Below are positions 9,883-21,267 of a DNA stretch of 64,000 bases, piece after piece; position 1 is the first letter of the stretch; the number at the start of each line of letters is the position of its first letter. The position numbers and the translations under genes are program-made. The DNA comes from Leptospira adleri (GTDB lineage: Bacteria; Spirochaetota; Leptospiria; Leptospirales; Leptospiraceae). Location of the stretch: contig NZ_NPDU01000004.1 of the NCBI RefSeq assembly GCF_002811985.1, forward strand, positions 1 through 64,000, in the 5' to 3' direction. The notes under the pieces were generated by a model. The model made no database searches. It had not been told where the DNA came from and saw nothing but the letters and a program-made list of their open reading frames with translations.

Positions 9883-11745
9883 TCAAACAGCCAGTTTTGT
9901 ATCGTCGTCTTCTCCGAGAAGAGAAGGATCTTCCTTTTTACGCATCAAATCTTCCAACTTTTTGAGAGAAATTTTAAGATACTCGTTCGTCGGAGCGCTC
10001 TTGATTCCTTGTTGAAGAACTTTGATCGCCTTCGGACTTTGATTGTCTTTCAGATAACACCGGGCCAAACGCAGACTCGCCTTTGAGTACGTGTGATCGA
10101 TCGCAAGAGAACGTTTGAGGGAACGTTTCGCTTCGGGAATGTTTTCGGTTTCGTAGTAAGCTCTTCCGATCAAATAGTGAATGTAAGCGGAATCCTCTCC
10201 GGAAGTCTTGACGAACTTATCCAAGAACTGAATCGCCTTCGGAAAATTACGATCCCTGTAATACATTCTTCCGAGAAGAAGAAGACTGTCCTTGATCGAA
10301 TCGTCCAAAGAATAAACGTCCAGTGCCTTGTCGTACGCAAGAGAATCGTTTTTCTCTCGAGCCGCGGTTTTTGCGACGTTCATCATCGACTTCGCTTTGT
10401 TCAAAAGCGGATTACACTGAAGAGCCATGATCGAGATATCGTCACCGTTTCTCGCTTCTCCTTTGTATCGTTTGAATCTGGAAATCAAAGAATCCACAAG
10501 GTCTCCGACATAAATACGATCCCTTTGTTCTTCGAGGGTTCGTTTTTCCTGTCTCACCCAATCCAGAAATCGTGCGTTCCCGAGTTCCTGGCGTTCCGGA
10601 TTTTTTTGTTCCACGATTCCGTCCGAGGTAAGAATCAGGATGTCTCCCGGATTGATACGCCCGTGTTTCTCTTCAAAGTTACCCCGGCTTACTTCGAAAA
10701 TTCCCATAGGAACCCCGTTCGAATCGAGTTCGTCGATCGTTCCGGTATCGTTTCTAAAATGAATCAGCTTTTGATGCGCGCCGTTCACGTAAGAATAAGA
10801 ATAGTCTCCGTAGATTCTTAAAATAAACGCGGTGAAGTAAGTTCCGTCCGGAAGTTGAGGACGGATCGATTCTCCCAGCTCCGTAAGAATTTCGGTAAGA
10901 CCGAGACCGAGAGAAGTGCATCTTCTGAATTGATAATGAATCGACATCGTAACGAGCGCCGCGGGAATTCCGTGACCGGAAACGTCGGCGATAATTACCG
11001 TGACCGCGTTGCCGTGTCGCACAACGTCGAAATAATCGCCCGAAACCTCGGTCATCGGTTCGTAATACGTTCCGAAGTGAATTCCGTTCCAAGGAGCGAT
11101 ATTCGTATTGATGATCTGGCTCTGGACGTTGCGCCCCATCTTCATATCGAATTCGAGTTGTTTGAGAATTCCGGCCTCTCTCTGATTTGCTTCCACAAGA
11201 CCCTCGATCAAACGAACGGAAGTAAGGGCGAGCGCCAACTGCGAAGCCAGAGCTTCGAGAATTTCGATATCGTCTTCGATGTAAAAAAAACTGTGTTCCG
11301 ATTCTACCGCGATCGTCCCGAGAACCTCGTCCTTATAAAGGATGGGAACGCACATGACGGAAAGAGTGGATTCTCCTTCGTCGATATATTCCGGATGATA
11401 CGCGAGATTCTGTACGAGAAGAGACGTCTTCGTCTTAAACGTATGACCGGAATAACCTTCGTTCACGTTGACGCTCCTGCGAGGAGGGGTGGTCTCTCGA
11501 AGATAACGAACAGGAATTAAAAGCCCGTCTTTCCAGATCCTGAGCGTAGTGTTATCACATTCGAAGATATCCTTGCAAATGTTCGTGACCGAGTTATAGA
11601 GTTCGTCGTGTTTATCAACCGATGCAAACTCCTTGCTGATATAAAGGAGAATGTCGATTTTATTTTTTTCGGTCAAACCACCTACGACCTTGTGGTTTCC
11701 CCGGAAACTTACTACCTTACGTTGACCAAATTTTAGATCTATCAT
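9883..11745 (-). CDS. GAF-SpoIIE phosphatase-TPR regulator
   Basis: A 620-residue cytoplasmic signalling protein. Residues about 30-180 form a GAF domain (GYSGHTFKT, MCVPILYKDEVLGTIAVES), 195-430 a SpoIIE/PP2C serine phosphatase (EVSGDYFD at 233-240, IADVSGHGIPAAL at 252-264, ILTSDGIVEQKN later), and about 440-600 several TPR repeats (LGRMYYRDRNFPKAIQFLDKF and following). Such proteins dephosphorylate STAS-domain antagonists. The ATG at 11745 is chosen with GGAG 10 bases upstream; a GTG nine bases earlier is possible. A STAS gene lies at 4374-4661 but not adjacent. It precedes amtB by 40 bases. Confidence 0.9.
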   Translation of the reverse strand: MIDLKFGQRKVVSFRGNHKVVGGLTEKNKIDILLYISKEFASVDKHDELYNSVTNICKDIFECDNTTLRIWKDGLLIPVRYLRETTPPRRSVNVNEGYSGHTFKTKTSLLVQNLAYHPEYIDEGESTLSVMCVPILYKDEVLGTIAVESEHSFFYIEDDIEILEALASQLALALTSVRLIEGLVEANQREAGILKQLEFDMKMGRNVQSQIINTNIAPWNGIHFGTYYEPMTEVSGDYFDVVRHGNAVTVIIADVSGHGIPAALVTMSIHYQFRRCTSLGLGLTEILTELGESIRPQLPDGTYFTAFILRIYGDYSYSYVNGAHQKLIHFRNDTGTIDELDSNGVPMGIFEVSRGNFEEKHGRINPGDILILTSDGIVEQKNPERQELGNARFLDWVRQEKRTLEEQRDRIYVGDLVDSLISRFKRYKGEARNGDDISIMALQCNPLLNKAKSMMNVAKTAAREKNDSLAYDKALDVYSLDDSIKDSLLLLGRMYYRDRNFPKAIQFLDKFVKTSGEDSAYIHYLIGRAYYETENIPEAKRSLKRSLAIDHTYSKASLRLARCYLKDNQSPKAIKVLQQGIKSAPTNEYLKISLKKLEDLMRKKEDPSLLGEDDDTKLAV

Positions 11746-11869
11746 ATCCCGCACACTCCAAGGAAAGGATTCGCTCCTTGAATTCGCTTCTCTTTACAAT
11801 TCTATTGCAAGAAGCGTACCAGCCTAAAAAGTGGGGAAATTCTGCCTTCTTTTTATAAATAACGAATAC

Positions 11870-11908
11870 TAAAAAGGCCCGAGGCAAAAATATGCCTACA
11901 AAATGGGC
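11870..11908 (-). terminator. Possible terminator after the hydrolase gene
   Basis: On the minus strand GCCC/GGGC encloses AGGC/GCCT and is followed by CTTTTT, about 37 bases past the stop codon of the alpha/beta hydrolase. The stem is interrupted by an internal loop. Confidence 0.45.
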
Positions 11909-11944
11909 ATGACATAATTCATATTACGTAAAAGTACAGCAGAA

Positions 11945-13210
<1,266 letters not shown>

Positions 13211-13291
13211 AATTCCGAATTGTCAAGAATTAGAAGCTGCTTGCCCGAAAATTCCAAGAAAAGATTCTGGTAGAATCCATCCGAGTTCCTC

Positions 13292-13723
<432 letters not shown>

Positions 13724-13727
13724 AAAT

Positions 13728-14087
13728 TCATTTTTTCCAGAGAAGAAATTGCGCGTTATCCGTCGTTCCCATCGATTGAATGACGTTCCGAAAGTTGAAA
13801 TCCTTATATTCGGAAACGATAGCATACACTCGATCGTAACCTTCGCAACCGTTTGGTATCAGACATCCTCCGTCCTTTCCGATCAACGCAAGCCAAACAT
13901 CAGGCTCATACGGCCCTGAATCCGTATTGATCAATCGGATTTCTTCGATTTCGTCCCAACGGATCCGCTCCGTTTTTCTTTTCGGATGTTCTACTCGGAC
14001 GAATTCGTTCGTGAGAATTACGGTAAATTCTTTCTCCGGATTCCTTGATAAATTCAATTTTTTGAATATACTATCGAACCAACCCAT
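13728..14087 (-). CDS. Conserved hypothetical protein
   Basis: A 119-residue soluble protein beginning MGWFDSIFKKLNL. Its centre (RIRWDEIEEIRLINTDSG, then PDVWLALIGKDGGCLIP and GYDRVYAIVSEY) is distinctive and looks like a conserved family found in other bacteria, but I cannot name it. Two strands of the type used in PH-like or immunity-like small domains can be imagined; this is not evidence of function. It converges tightly with the 143-residue gene (4-base gap). Confidence 0.65.
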   Translation of the reverse strand: MGWFDSIFKKLNLSRNPEKEFTVILTNEFVRVEHPKRKTERIRWDEIEEIRLINTDSGPYEPDVWLALIGKDGGCLIPNGCEGYDRVYAIVSEYKDFNFRNVIQSMGTTDNAQFLLWKK

Positions 14088-14180
14088 TCCAGGATCTCTT
14101 CCAAATACTTTTCGGATTTTTATTTGTCCGTTTTTAGAAACATTTTTAAAAGGGAACGAACGCTTCCAAAGGAAATCTTA

Positions 14181-14215
14181 TAAAACCCGAGTTCCCGAAC
14201 GGCGAACGGAAACTC
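14181..14215 (-). terminator. Probable terminator after the FGGY kinase gene
   Basis: On the minus strand GAGTTTCCG and CGGGAACTC form a 9-bp stem with one mismatch around TTCGCCGTT, followed by GGGTTTTAT. It lies 24 bases past the kinase stop codon. Confidence 0.55.
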
Positions 14216-14238
14216 AGGCTCGGCAGACTAACATCAAC

Positions 14239-15786
14239 TCACTCGATCGCAAGAGTCGCCGCAACGGCTTTTTTCCAACGCTGCAGCTTCTGAGTCCTTT
14301 TCGTCGGATCCATCTTCGGTTCAAAGGTCTTATATCCTTTTTGTAAGGACTTGAGTTCTTCGGTGTCTTTCCAAAATCCGATCGCAAGCCCCGCGAGATA
14401 AGCGGCGCCCGTCGCGGTCATATCCGGTTCCGGAGCGCGGTTGACTCTCATGTTGGAAAAGTCCGCAAGACATTGAAGAAGAATATCGGATTGTGAAACT
14501 CCTCCGTCGACTTTGATCTCCTTGATTTTAACCTTCGTGTCTTTTTGAATTCCTTCCAAGACTTCGAAGAGACTCAGAGCGATTCCTTCCAAAACGGCTC
14601 TCGCGATATGTCTTCTGTGAGTTGCAAGAGAAAGACCGCTGATCGAAGCCTTCGCCCTCGGATTAAAATAAGGGAAACGAGCGCCGGTCGGATAAGGAAT
14701 AAAAACTACCCCTTCCGTATCTTCCGCTTGAGCCGCGAGCTCGTTCAAAACCTTTGGCGTATCCGAAAGTCCGATCCCCTTTCCCAACCAATCGATCAGA
14801 GTTCCAGCGGTCGCGACAAAACCTTCAAGCATATAAGTCGTTTGTCCGTTGAGTCTCCAAGCGATCATCGGGAAAAGACCTCTCTTGGAAAGTTTCGCCT
14901 TAGGTCCGATGTTGATGTCCACAAAGGCTCCCGAACCTTGGGAAATTTTCACTTCCCCGGGTTCGAAACAACACTGACCGAAAAGAGCGGCCATCTGATC
15001 TCCGATCGAAGCCCGGATCGGAACCGAATTCCCCCCGAGAAACTCGGGAAGGCTGTGACCGAAATCACCGTTGCTATCCTTTACTTCCGGAAAGAGATTC
15101 GCGGGAATTCCAAAAATGGAGAAGATCGGTTTGTTCCAGATCAGCTGAAAAGGGTTGAACATTCCCGTCGCGACCGCGTTAGACGAATCCGTAAGGTGAT
15201 TCTTGCCGCCGGTGAGTTTATAGATAAACCAAGTGTCCAAGGTTCCGAAGAGGACCTCTCCTTTTTTACATCTTTTTTTGAGTTCCGGATTTTCATCTAA
15301 GACCCATTTCAGACGACAAGTCGCGTGATCGGTCGTGAAACGAAGCATCGAGGTCGCGATCATCATCGGATGGTTTGTGAGATTGCCGATCACGGTCGAT
15401 ACGACTCGGATGAAACGCCAAACAAAATTTCCGTTCATCGTATCTGCGGTTTTATAAGAACGGACATCCGCCCAGCTAATCAAAGGTGTGAGGGGTTTTC
15501 CCGAAGATTTCTCCCAGAGGAGAAAGGAACCCCGTTGATTACAAATTCCTAATACTGCAATTTCTTTCGCGAGGTTTTTCTTTTTTTGAATCTTTTTCAA
15601 AAGGGAAAGGAGCGCTTTCCAAAGGACTTCCGGATCGTGTTCGAGGCCGCCCGGAGCCGGAATATTCGGAGGAGTTTTTTCATACTGTCTCTCGACGATT
15701 GTTCCCTTACGGTCGAGTAAAAAGGCTCGAATCCCGCTTCCTCCGCTATCAATAGAAAGGACGTATTTTCCCTTTGGACTGGTCAT
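14239..15786 (-). CDS. FGGY-family carbohydrate kinase, glycerol-kinase-like
   Basis: A 515-residue ATP-dependent sugar/polyol kinase with the two-domain FGGY fold. The N-terminal phosphate loop is [15 protein letters not shown] (11-25); [32 protein letters not shown] and the C-terminal [20 protein letters not shown] and DGGVSQSD blocks align with glycerol kinase. Several glycerol-kinase hallmarks are altered (NQRET is NQRGS, W-D-R becomes SWADVRS), so another polyol is possible and I do not assign glpK. No glpF or glpD is adjacent. A terminator-like hairpin follows. Confidence 0.82.
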   Translation of the reverse strand: MTSPKGKYVLSIDSGGSGIRAFLLDRKGTIVERQYEKTPPNIPAPGGLEHDPEVLWKALLSLLKKIQKKKNLAKEIAVLGICNQRGSFLLWEKSSGKPLTPLISWADVRSYKTADTMNGNFVWRFIRVVSTVIGNLTNHPMMIATSMLRFTTDHATCRLKWVLDENPELKKRCKKGEVLFGTLDTWFIYKLTGGKNHLTDSSNAVATGMFNPFQLIWNKPIFSIFGIPANLFPEVKDSNGDFGHSLPEFLGGNSVPIRASIGDQMAALFGQCCFEPGEVKISQGSGAFVDINIGPKAKLSKRGLFPMIAWRLNGQTTYMLEGFVATAGTLIDWLGKGIGLSDTPKVLNELAAQAEDTEGVVFIPYPTGARFPYFNPRAKASISGLSLATHRRHIARAVLEGIALSLFEVLEGIQKDTKVKIKEIKVDGGVSQSDILLQCLADFSNMRVNRAPEPDMTATGAAYLAGLAIGFWKDTEELKSLQKGYKTFEPKMDPTKRTQKLQRWKKAVAATLAIE

Positions 15787-16107
15787 TCAATTCTCCGAAA
15801 TATTCTTGATATATAAAAAAAGAAGAATCCGCATCTCTCTCACAAAAGAAGAATTCGAGAAGATAAAACGAAATCAAAAAAATAGATAATCGAAGGCAGA
15901 AGATTCTGTCTATGTTTTTTGTGAAAATGGAAAGACAAAGAAGAAGGATTTCATTCTCAAAAAAAGGAAATCTCCGTCATTCCGCGTGATAAAAAGAAAA
16001 CCGCGTCACCGCAAACGGGGCCGGCAGAAATTCGAATCGATCTTAAAAATCGAATTTCCCATCCTTAGGATCGAAATCGAATTCCAAAAAAAGAAAGATA
16101 TTTCTTT
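15787..16107. other. Intergenic region, no gene seen
   Basis: About 320 AT-rich bases upstream of the kinase. The only structure seen is a perfect 9-bp inverted repeat, GAAATTCGA (16027-16035) and TCGAATTTC (16050-16058), with an ATCGAT in the loop. It may be a regulatory site for the kinase or part of a terminator, but there is no T-tract. Confidence 0.5.
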
Positions 16108-16109
16108 CT
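16085..16109 (-). terminator. Possible terminator overlapping a stop codon
   Basis: On the minus strand AGAAAGA and TCTTTCT pair around a 4-base loop and run into a T-tract. It overlaps the stop codon of the host-attachment-family gene. The stem is AT-rich, so strength is doubtful. Confidence 0.4.
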
Positions 16110-16551
16110 AAGCCAAGATTCCCCTTAGGTGAGATAGAATTCCACGATTATCGGAAGCCGCGAGATCTTTTGTCATTTTATGGAAAATCATCGATTGGGA
16201 TTTGCGATCCAACTTATCCATGAGCATTCCGAGAAAACGAGGTTCGGAAACAAGGACGAGGCTGAGAAAACGATTGGACTTTCTTCCTTGCGAAATCCGA
16301 TCCGAAATCTGACTCGCGAAGGTTTCAGCGACTCTTCGTTTCGGCTCTTGAACGGATTCGTTGTCAAAGGCGACTCTTTGTGCCTTCGCGCTTTTGCCGG
16401 GACCGGAAGACTGGAGGATGAGCTCCCGGTTCTTCATTCTTCCTTTCGGATTTTTAATACTTTCCAAAAGTTCAAGACCGTTTCGAGAACCTTTGTATTC
16501 GTAAATTTTTGCTTCGGATCGATTTGCGACCACAACCCATTTGTTTTTCAT
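16108..16551 (-). CDS. Host-attachment-protein family (PF10116-like)
   Basis: A 147-residue soluble protein. The N-terminus [19 protein letters not shown] and the later [19 protein letters not shown] and [17 protein letters not shown] segments match the so-called host attachment protein family, related to archaeal release-factor-like folds. The family name comes from a plant-associated bacterium; no role in attachment should be assumed here. The start at 16551 has a GGAG seven bases upstream. A copy of the CGAGCG repeat lies 12 bases upstream of the start. Confidence 0.8.
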   Translation of the reverse strand: MKNKWVVVANRSEAKIYEYKGSRNGLELLESIKNPKGRMKNRELILQSSGPGKSAKAQRVAFDNESVQEPKRRVAETFASQISDRISQGRKSNRFLSLVLVSEPRFLGMLMDKLDRKSQSMIFHKMTKDLAASDNRGILSHLRGILA

Positions 16552-16562
16552 AAACACTCCTA

Positions 16563-16586
16563 TCGAGCGACCCATAGGGAGCGAGA
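16563..16586. repeat. CGAGCG-CCCATAGG repeat, copy 2
   Basis: TCGAGCGACCCATAGG then GAGCGAGA; 22 of 24 bases match 7251-7274. This copy contains the hexamer GAGCGA twice, 14 bases apart. Confidence 0.6.
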
Positions 16587-16593
16587 TAGCCAA

Positions 16594-17637
16594 AAGCTGC
16601 GAAGCAAAGCGCTGGCTCTTAGCGAAGCTAAGATGAGCGACAGCAACCGCTCACCACAGCAAAATGCTATCTCAAAAAAACTACCCCGAGCACTCAAAAA
16701 TCACTGCAAACAAAATAAAGCGTAAAAACAAAGAACACCAAAAGTGAATTTGTTCTATACGAATTGATAAGAAAGTGCAATCTCTTTTTCGCCTTCCAAA
16801 CACGGGAGCAAACGTTGTATAACGAACGTTTTAGTTTAGGAAAAGAATCCGATATTACTGAAAGAATAAAGCCAATCCCAATTTCGGTTTAAAAAACAAG
16901 GGAGAAAATTCGCCTTCGACCCGAAGAGAAGCCTTTGTCTAAAAATATATTATAAATCCATAATGTATTTTTCCCAAAAGCATTCTGAGCCGAAAAATAT
17001 TTCGTAGAACAAGCGATAGGATACCCATCGGAGTTTGATTTTAGCTTCCATTTTATCCTTTTAAAAACCATGTCATTCAGACATGAAATTTTTGATGGAT
17101 TCTCAGGGAATTTCAAAGAGAGAACGTTTTAAAAACTCGAAAATTATTTTACCGGAAAGCGTCAAAAAAAGAACTGTAAAAAGAGGATGTTTGTATAGAA
17201 TTCCAGTAGAACTGAAAAAGTAGGAACTCCTTCTTTTGAAAAACCTTCTAAGAATTGAACCCGACTTTTTCTTATCTTTGACATAAACACATCCATTTCT
17301 GGGCTTCTTTGCTATCACTTCACTTCGCTTAACAATTTGTGACTTTGAAATACCAAAGAAAGAAAACATTTTTATAAAGAACTGAACTACGTGATTCAGA
17401 ATAGTTCTTCAGTTTATATACTGAAAGGATTTTTGTTGCGAATACTTGTAAGTTTATCAAAGAAACTCGGTTCTTCCAATTCATTCTCAAACAAAAAAAA
17501 GAAGAATGAGTTTGAACGACTTGAGTTTTGGTTTTTTATAAAGTAATTTTTTTATTTTTAAAAAACTGTGAAGAAGAAACTTTCTCCGCCTCCGAATACT
17601 TGGAAGCAAAGGAAAGATAAGAACAGGAGTGGCTACG
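16594..17637. other. Gene-poor AT-rich region
   Basis: About 1 kb with no convincing gene; minus-strand frames at 16889-17116 and 17103-17369 lack Shine-Dalgarno sites and have low-complexity composition. It contains one GGAACTC repeat (17216-17237). The AraC gene's ribosome binding site AGGAG is at 17625-17629. Confidence 0.6.
17216..17237 (+). repeat. GGAACTC hairpin repeat
   Basis: Arms AAAAG and CTTTT around TAGGAACTCCTT. The whole 22 bases occur again, inverted and without mismatch, at 49820-49841. Confidence 0.8.
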
Positions 17638-18837
17638 ATGGGTTTTTTTCCGGATTTGGATTTTTTGAATTATCTCGGTTCGTTAAACGGCGGGATCAAT
17701 CGATATTTAGAATATTTTTATATAACGAGCATTGCCATTAGTTTTTTAACCGGCGTATCCGGAATCTATAAAGCTAAATCGGATCGATTGAACTTAGTGC
17801 GCGGGATTTTTCTATTGAGCGTATTTTTTTGCATCTTAGGTCAGGGACGCGCTTTTACTTACGTCACTTCACCGATCGGGACTTCGCTTAATAACGAACA
17901 TAGAATTTTCTATTCGTATTTTTTTGGGTTTGCGGTCTGCGCCACCCTTTCCTCCGTGTTTTATGTTCTCAATATCATCGGATATCTGAAGGATCCGCTT
18001 CGGAATTGTCTTTTCACCTTTCTCGGTTTTCCGATAATTCTGCTTCTTTCTTCTTTTGTTGAGAACTTACATTCCCTCATTTATTTTGGAAAGATTCTTG
18101 TGTTTCTGATGCAGATGGTCTCGGGCATTTGGCTGGCTTCTTATATAAAAAAGAATCAATTGAAGCCTATCCTTTATAATTATCCGATTCAATATTTCTG
18201 CGTTGCTCTGGCGATCCTAACGCATACCGTCGGGCTTTGGATCGGAGCGCCGAGTCTGATTTTGATTTCTGTTGCGGTTCCCGGATTTTTCGTGATTTAC
18301 TTTTTTGTGTTAGAATACAATTTTCCTGAATTTTGGAAAAGACATCTTTCTATCGACTCCGCCCCAAAGGAAGAATCGGGGACGGTTGATACGGAAATCG
18401 GCATCCAAGAAACGCAAAATATTTCCCAGACAAATTCCAGAAATTTAATAGAAGGTCTTGATATAAACATTCTCGAATCTAAGATCGAACGATTCGTTTT
18501 GAATCGTGAATTTTTAGACGAAGAAATTCGTTTACCAGATTTTTCGGCTTACGTCGGTCTATCGGTGCATCAGGCTTCCTATTATCTGAACAATTATAAG
18601 AAATTGAGTTTTTCCGATTTTCTCAACTATCATCGATTGCAAACCGCGAAGGAAATGATTTTGATGAATCAGGAAATGAATCTTTTGGAAATAGCCTTGG
18701 CTTGCGGATTCAATTCTCCATCTTCTTTTCGAAGAGCCTGCCTTAAGTTCGAGGAAAACTCTCCAAAAGAACTAAGATTCAAATTGCTTCAGGAAAGAAG
18801 ACCGATTCAAACCTTAGAATTGCAAGCTCAGAGCTGA
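17638..18837 (+). CDS. AraC-family regulator with membrane N-terminus
   Basis: A 399-residue protein with about six to seven hydrophobic helices (residues 1-230) and a C-terminal AraC/XylS helix-turn-helix domain (about 285-390: FSAYVGLSVHQASYYLNNY, then LLEIALACGFNSPSSFRRAC and a closing SPKELR). Membrane-bound AraC proteins of this build presumably sense a membrane or extracellular signal and bind DNA from the membrane; targets are unknown. The start at 17638 follows AGGAG with suitable spacing. A perfect 14-bp inverted repeat spans its stop codon. Confidence 0.88.
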   Translation: MGFFPDLDFLNYLGSLNGGINRYLEYFYITSIAISFLTGVSGIYKAKSDRLNLVRGIFLLSVFFCILGQGRAFTYVTSPIGTSLNNEHRIFYSYFFGFAVCATLSSVFYVLNIIGYLKDPLRNCLFTFLGFPIILLLSSFVENLHSLIYFGKILVFLMQMVSGIWLASYIKKNQLKPILYNYPIQYFCVALAILTHTVGLWIGAPSLILISVAVPGFFVIYFFVLEYNFPEFWKRHLSIDSAPKEESGTVDTEIGIQETQNISQTNSRNLIEGLDINILESKIERFVLNREFLDEEIRLPDFSAYVGLSVHQASYYLNNYKKLSFSDFLNYHRLQTAKEMILMNQEMNLLEIALACGFNSPSSFRRACLKFEENSPKELRFKLLQERRPIQTLELQAQS

Positions 18838-18848
18838 GCTTGCAATTC
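18817..18848 (+). repeat. Perfect 14-bp inverted repeat across the AraC stop codon
   Basis: GAATTGCAAGCTCA (18817-18830), loop GAGC, and TGAGCTTGCAATTC (18835-18848). The gene's TGA stop is the first three bases of the right arm. No T-tract follows, so it is not a standard terminator. Confidence 0.85.
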
Positions 18849-19033
18849 ATTCTCATTCGATAAGAATCCGACCCGGAACTTTGCAGTCGACGGAACCAAG
18901 TGCCGCCCGATCCGAATTTTTCCGCAATTCGGGTTCATCCGAATTCTTCCCCAAATCGTTCCTTTATTTTTTTCGTAGCGCCTTGAATTCACGTTAGCGT
19001 TCCTCTTGAATCAAAGAACCTCCTTAAAACCAA

Positions 19034-19053
19034 AAAGTAGGAACTCATACTTT
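19034..19053 (+). repeat. GGAACTC hairpin repeat
   Basis: Arms AAAGTA and TACTTT around GGAACTCA; nearly identical to the copy at 6513-6534. Confidence 0.8.
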
Positions 19054-19104
19054 CTTAGAATGCACAGAAGATCCAAAATCCGCAAAGAAAGTTTGATAAT
19101 CTGC

Positions 19105-19136
19105 AAATCGTAGGAACTCCCATAAAAAATCGATTT
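19105..19136 (+). repeat. GGAACTC repeat with distant arms
   Basis: Core GTAGGAACTC at 19110-19119. Complementary AAATCG (19105-19110) and CGATTT (19131-19136) lie 20 bases apart. Confidence 0.6.
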
Positions 19137-19393
19137 CTATAAAACAGAATTCTTTTTCTTCTTTGGGCTTTAGGAACTGGCACTGGAATAGTTTAAAGAA
19201 AAAATTTAATCCTCAAACCTAATCCTCCAAACAATAGTCCAACATGAATTCATAATATAACCTGAAAACTTCATTCTGAAAATAGAACTTCACAAGATTG
19301 TATTTCTTAAGCAAAAGAGATAATTCTCAAATTCAAAACAACGCCGCCGCGTTTTCAGAATTCTGAATTCTCCATTTCCGAACGAGGTTTTTT

Positions 19394-20554
19394 ATGTTTC
19401 AAGTTTTGATTCTAAGTTTGATTTTTTCGATACAACTTGCCTGCGTGCATGCTCCCGATAAACCGGAAACTTCTTTTTCGCTCATGCAATATCTACTCAA
19501 GATCAACGATTCTTCCAAGAATTCAAACAATACGAACGGAAACTCATCCAATCTGATATTCGATTTAGCTGCGATCTTTGACACGGGACAAATTGGATGT
19601 TGGAACGGCGCGGGAATTGCGGTGATAGGAGGATGTCCTGGAACCGGTCACGACGGAGCATTTATCGATACTCCTCGGCAAAGATCTTTCGGAACTCCGA
19701 TGCAGAATAACACGTACTCGTCGGATTACACAACACTGGATCGACTCCATGGACTCGTCTGGAAAACTTGCGCGGAAGGTTTGACCGGGAGCAATTGTTC
19801 CGCGGGGGCGATCGCTCCGATCAGCTGGACCGACGCAAACGCAGGATTGGCCGGAAGTTGTATGAGCCTCAATACAATGAATGGCGGAAACGGCTACGCG
19901 GAAAAAACGAACTGGAGAATTCCTTCGGTAAAAGAACTGGCGTCTTTGATCAACTACGCAAACAATCCGTATATAGAAACTTCTTCGTTTCCGAACACAT
20001 TCACTGGAGGTAATTATTTAGCGGCTACGTCCGACTCGGCCAATCCTGCCGGAAACTGGTCCATCAATTTCAGCGTGGCGGGGTTGAGTATTCTACCCGT
20101 TGCAAAAAATAGCCCAAACAATCTTCGTTGTGTTTCGGGAAATTCGATTCCCGCCTTTTCTTTCTTGGATAGGGGCGATGGAACGATCCGAGATCTAAAC
20201 ACGGGACTTCTCTGGCAAAAGTGCACATCCGGTCTTACCGTTACGGCTTGCACGGGCGTCTCCAATACTTTGGATTGGAATCAGGCCATAAACGATTGCA
20301 ATAACCTCGCTCTGGATGGAAGAACCTGGAGACTTCCGAATGTGAACGAACTCTTGAGCATTGTCGATTATACGACGCCCGGACTCGCAATTCCCAATGC
20401 TTTTTTCCCGAACACGGAGATCGGTCTTTACTGGACTTCCACTACGTTCGATAACGTAAAAAGCTCCGCCCATTTGATCGACTTCACCACCGGCTCCTTA
20501 GGTACGAACGACAAATCCAGTTTTCTTTTTACCCGTTGCGTCACCACTTACTGA
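19394..20554 (+). CDS. Lipoprotein with two DUF1566 domains
   Basis: A 386-residue predicted lipoprotein: hydrophobic N-terminus and IQLAC as relaxed lipobox, then a Ser/Asn-rich linker and two DUF1566 (Lcl C-terminal) repeats. The first contains LHGLVWKTC and NWRIPSVKELASLINY, the second DRGDGTIRDLNTGLLWQKC and TWRLPNVNELLSIVDY, ending in a conserved RCV. This domain is common in secreted surface proteins of Leptospira and other bacteria and has a C-type-lectin-like flavour, but its role is not established. It converges on the thioesterase gene. Confidence 0.85.
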   Translation: MFQVLILSLIFSIQLACVHAPDKPETSFSLMQYLLKINDSSKNSNNTNGNSSNLIFDLAAIFDTGQIGCWNGAGIAVIGGCPGTGHDGAFIDTPRQRSFGTPMQNNTYSSDYTTLDRLHGLVWKTCAEGLTGSNCSAGAIAPISWTDANAGLAGSCMSLNTMNGGNGYAEKTNWRIPSVKELASLINYANNPYIETSSFPNTFTGGNYLAATSDSANPAGNWSINFSVAGLSILPVAKNSPNNLRCVSGNSIPAFSFLDRGDGTIRDLNTGLLWQKCTSGLTVTACTGVSNTLDWNQAINDCNNLALDGRTWRLPNVNELLSIVDYTTPGLAIPNAFFPNTEIGLYWTSTTFDNVKSSAHLIDFTTGSLGTNDKSSFLFTRCVTTY

Positions 20555-20571
20555 ATGAAAAGTAAAAATAT

Positions 20572-21027
20572 TTAGAGCCGATAACCGATCTCGGGAGTCA
20601 GCGGAATCGTACTCTTCGCAAAGTTTCCGATTCCCCTTCCGATCTCTCTTCCTTTTTCGTCGACAAGTATGGACTCAGCGATGATCTGATGAGTCGCGTT
20701 TTGGATCACGGATCCTTTTGCGGTCAATACCCCCGATTGTATCGGCCTAAGAAGTGTTAGGTGAAACGTGGAAGTCAAAACGAAGTTTCCTTTTACGAGA
20801 GAATTGGCCGCAAAAAAAGCGGCGTCATCCGCGGCTTTGAAATAAACGACTCCGTGTGTGGCTCCGGCTGCGTGAAAAAAATCTTCTCTGATTTCTATCT
20901 TGAGTTCGGAGGTTCCCTTTCCGATCGTAAGCGAAGGTTTGAAATATACGTTCACCGGAGCGCCTTGATACATGTTTTCCAGCTTTCTATAATGCTCGGT
21001 CGAGGTTTGGTTTCTTGTTTCTGACAT
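20572..21027 (-). CDS. PaaI-like hot-dog thioesterase
   Basis: A 151-residue protein with the PaaI/YigI-type hot-dog pattern: FFHAAGATHGVVYFKAADDAAFFAAN, then FVLTSTFHLTLLRPIQSG and VIQNATHQIIAES strands. Likely acts on acyl-CoA thioesters; specificity unknown. The start at 21027 follows GAAGG closely; a longer frame from 21126 adds 33 unlike residues and lacks a Shine-Dalgarno. Upstream at 21127-21267 there is no gene. Confidence 0.8.
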   Translation of the reverse strand: MSETRNQTSTEHYRKLENMYQGAPVNVYFKPSLTIGKGTSELKIEIREDFFHAAGATHGVVYFKAADDAAFFAANSLVKGNFVLTSTFHLTLLRPIQSGVLTAKGSVIQNATHQIIAESILVDEKGREIGRGIGNFAKSTIPLTPEIGYRL

Positions 21028-21267
21028 AGCCTTCAGAAAAACAGAAAGCGCTCTGGGAAGTGAATTCTTTTTTTGAGAAGACGAATGTCGAATTTGAAAT
21101 CCGGAATGATTCTTTCCAAATTTCATCGTAATAGTTTTATATTGAAACTATTACGATGGACTTAGAAATCAATGGAATTAAGAGTTTGTTCGATCCGTTT
21201 CCCAAAAGCGGGATTGTATTTTTTTTGCTTCTTCTTTGAAAAGAAACAGATCGGGTGAAAGGAAAAC

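Larger units (their letters stand above)
18838..19393. other. Intergenic region with two GGAACTC repeats
   Basis: About 550 AT-rich bases with no gene seen. It carries two clear GGAACTC copies (19034-19053 and 19105-19136) and a degraded one near 19171-19180. Confidence 0.65.

Noticed and set aside
17103..17369. Minus 88-codon frame in the gene-poor region
   Set aside because: Runs through a GGAACTC repeat, lacks a ribosome site and is of low-complexity composition.
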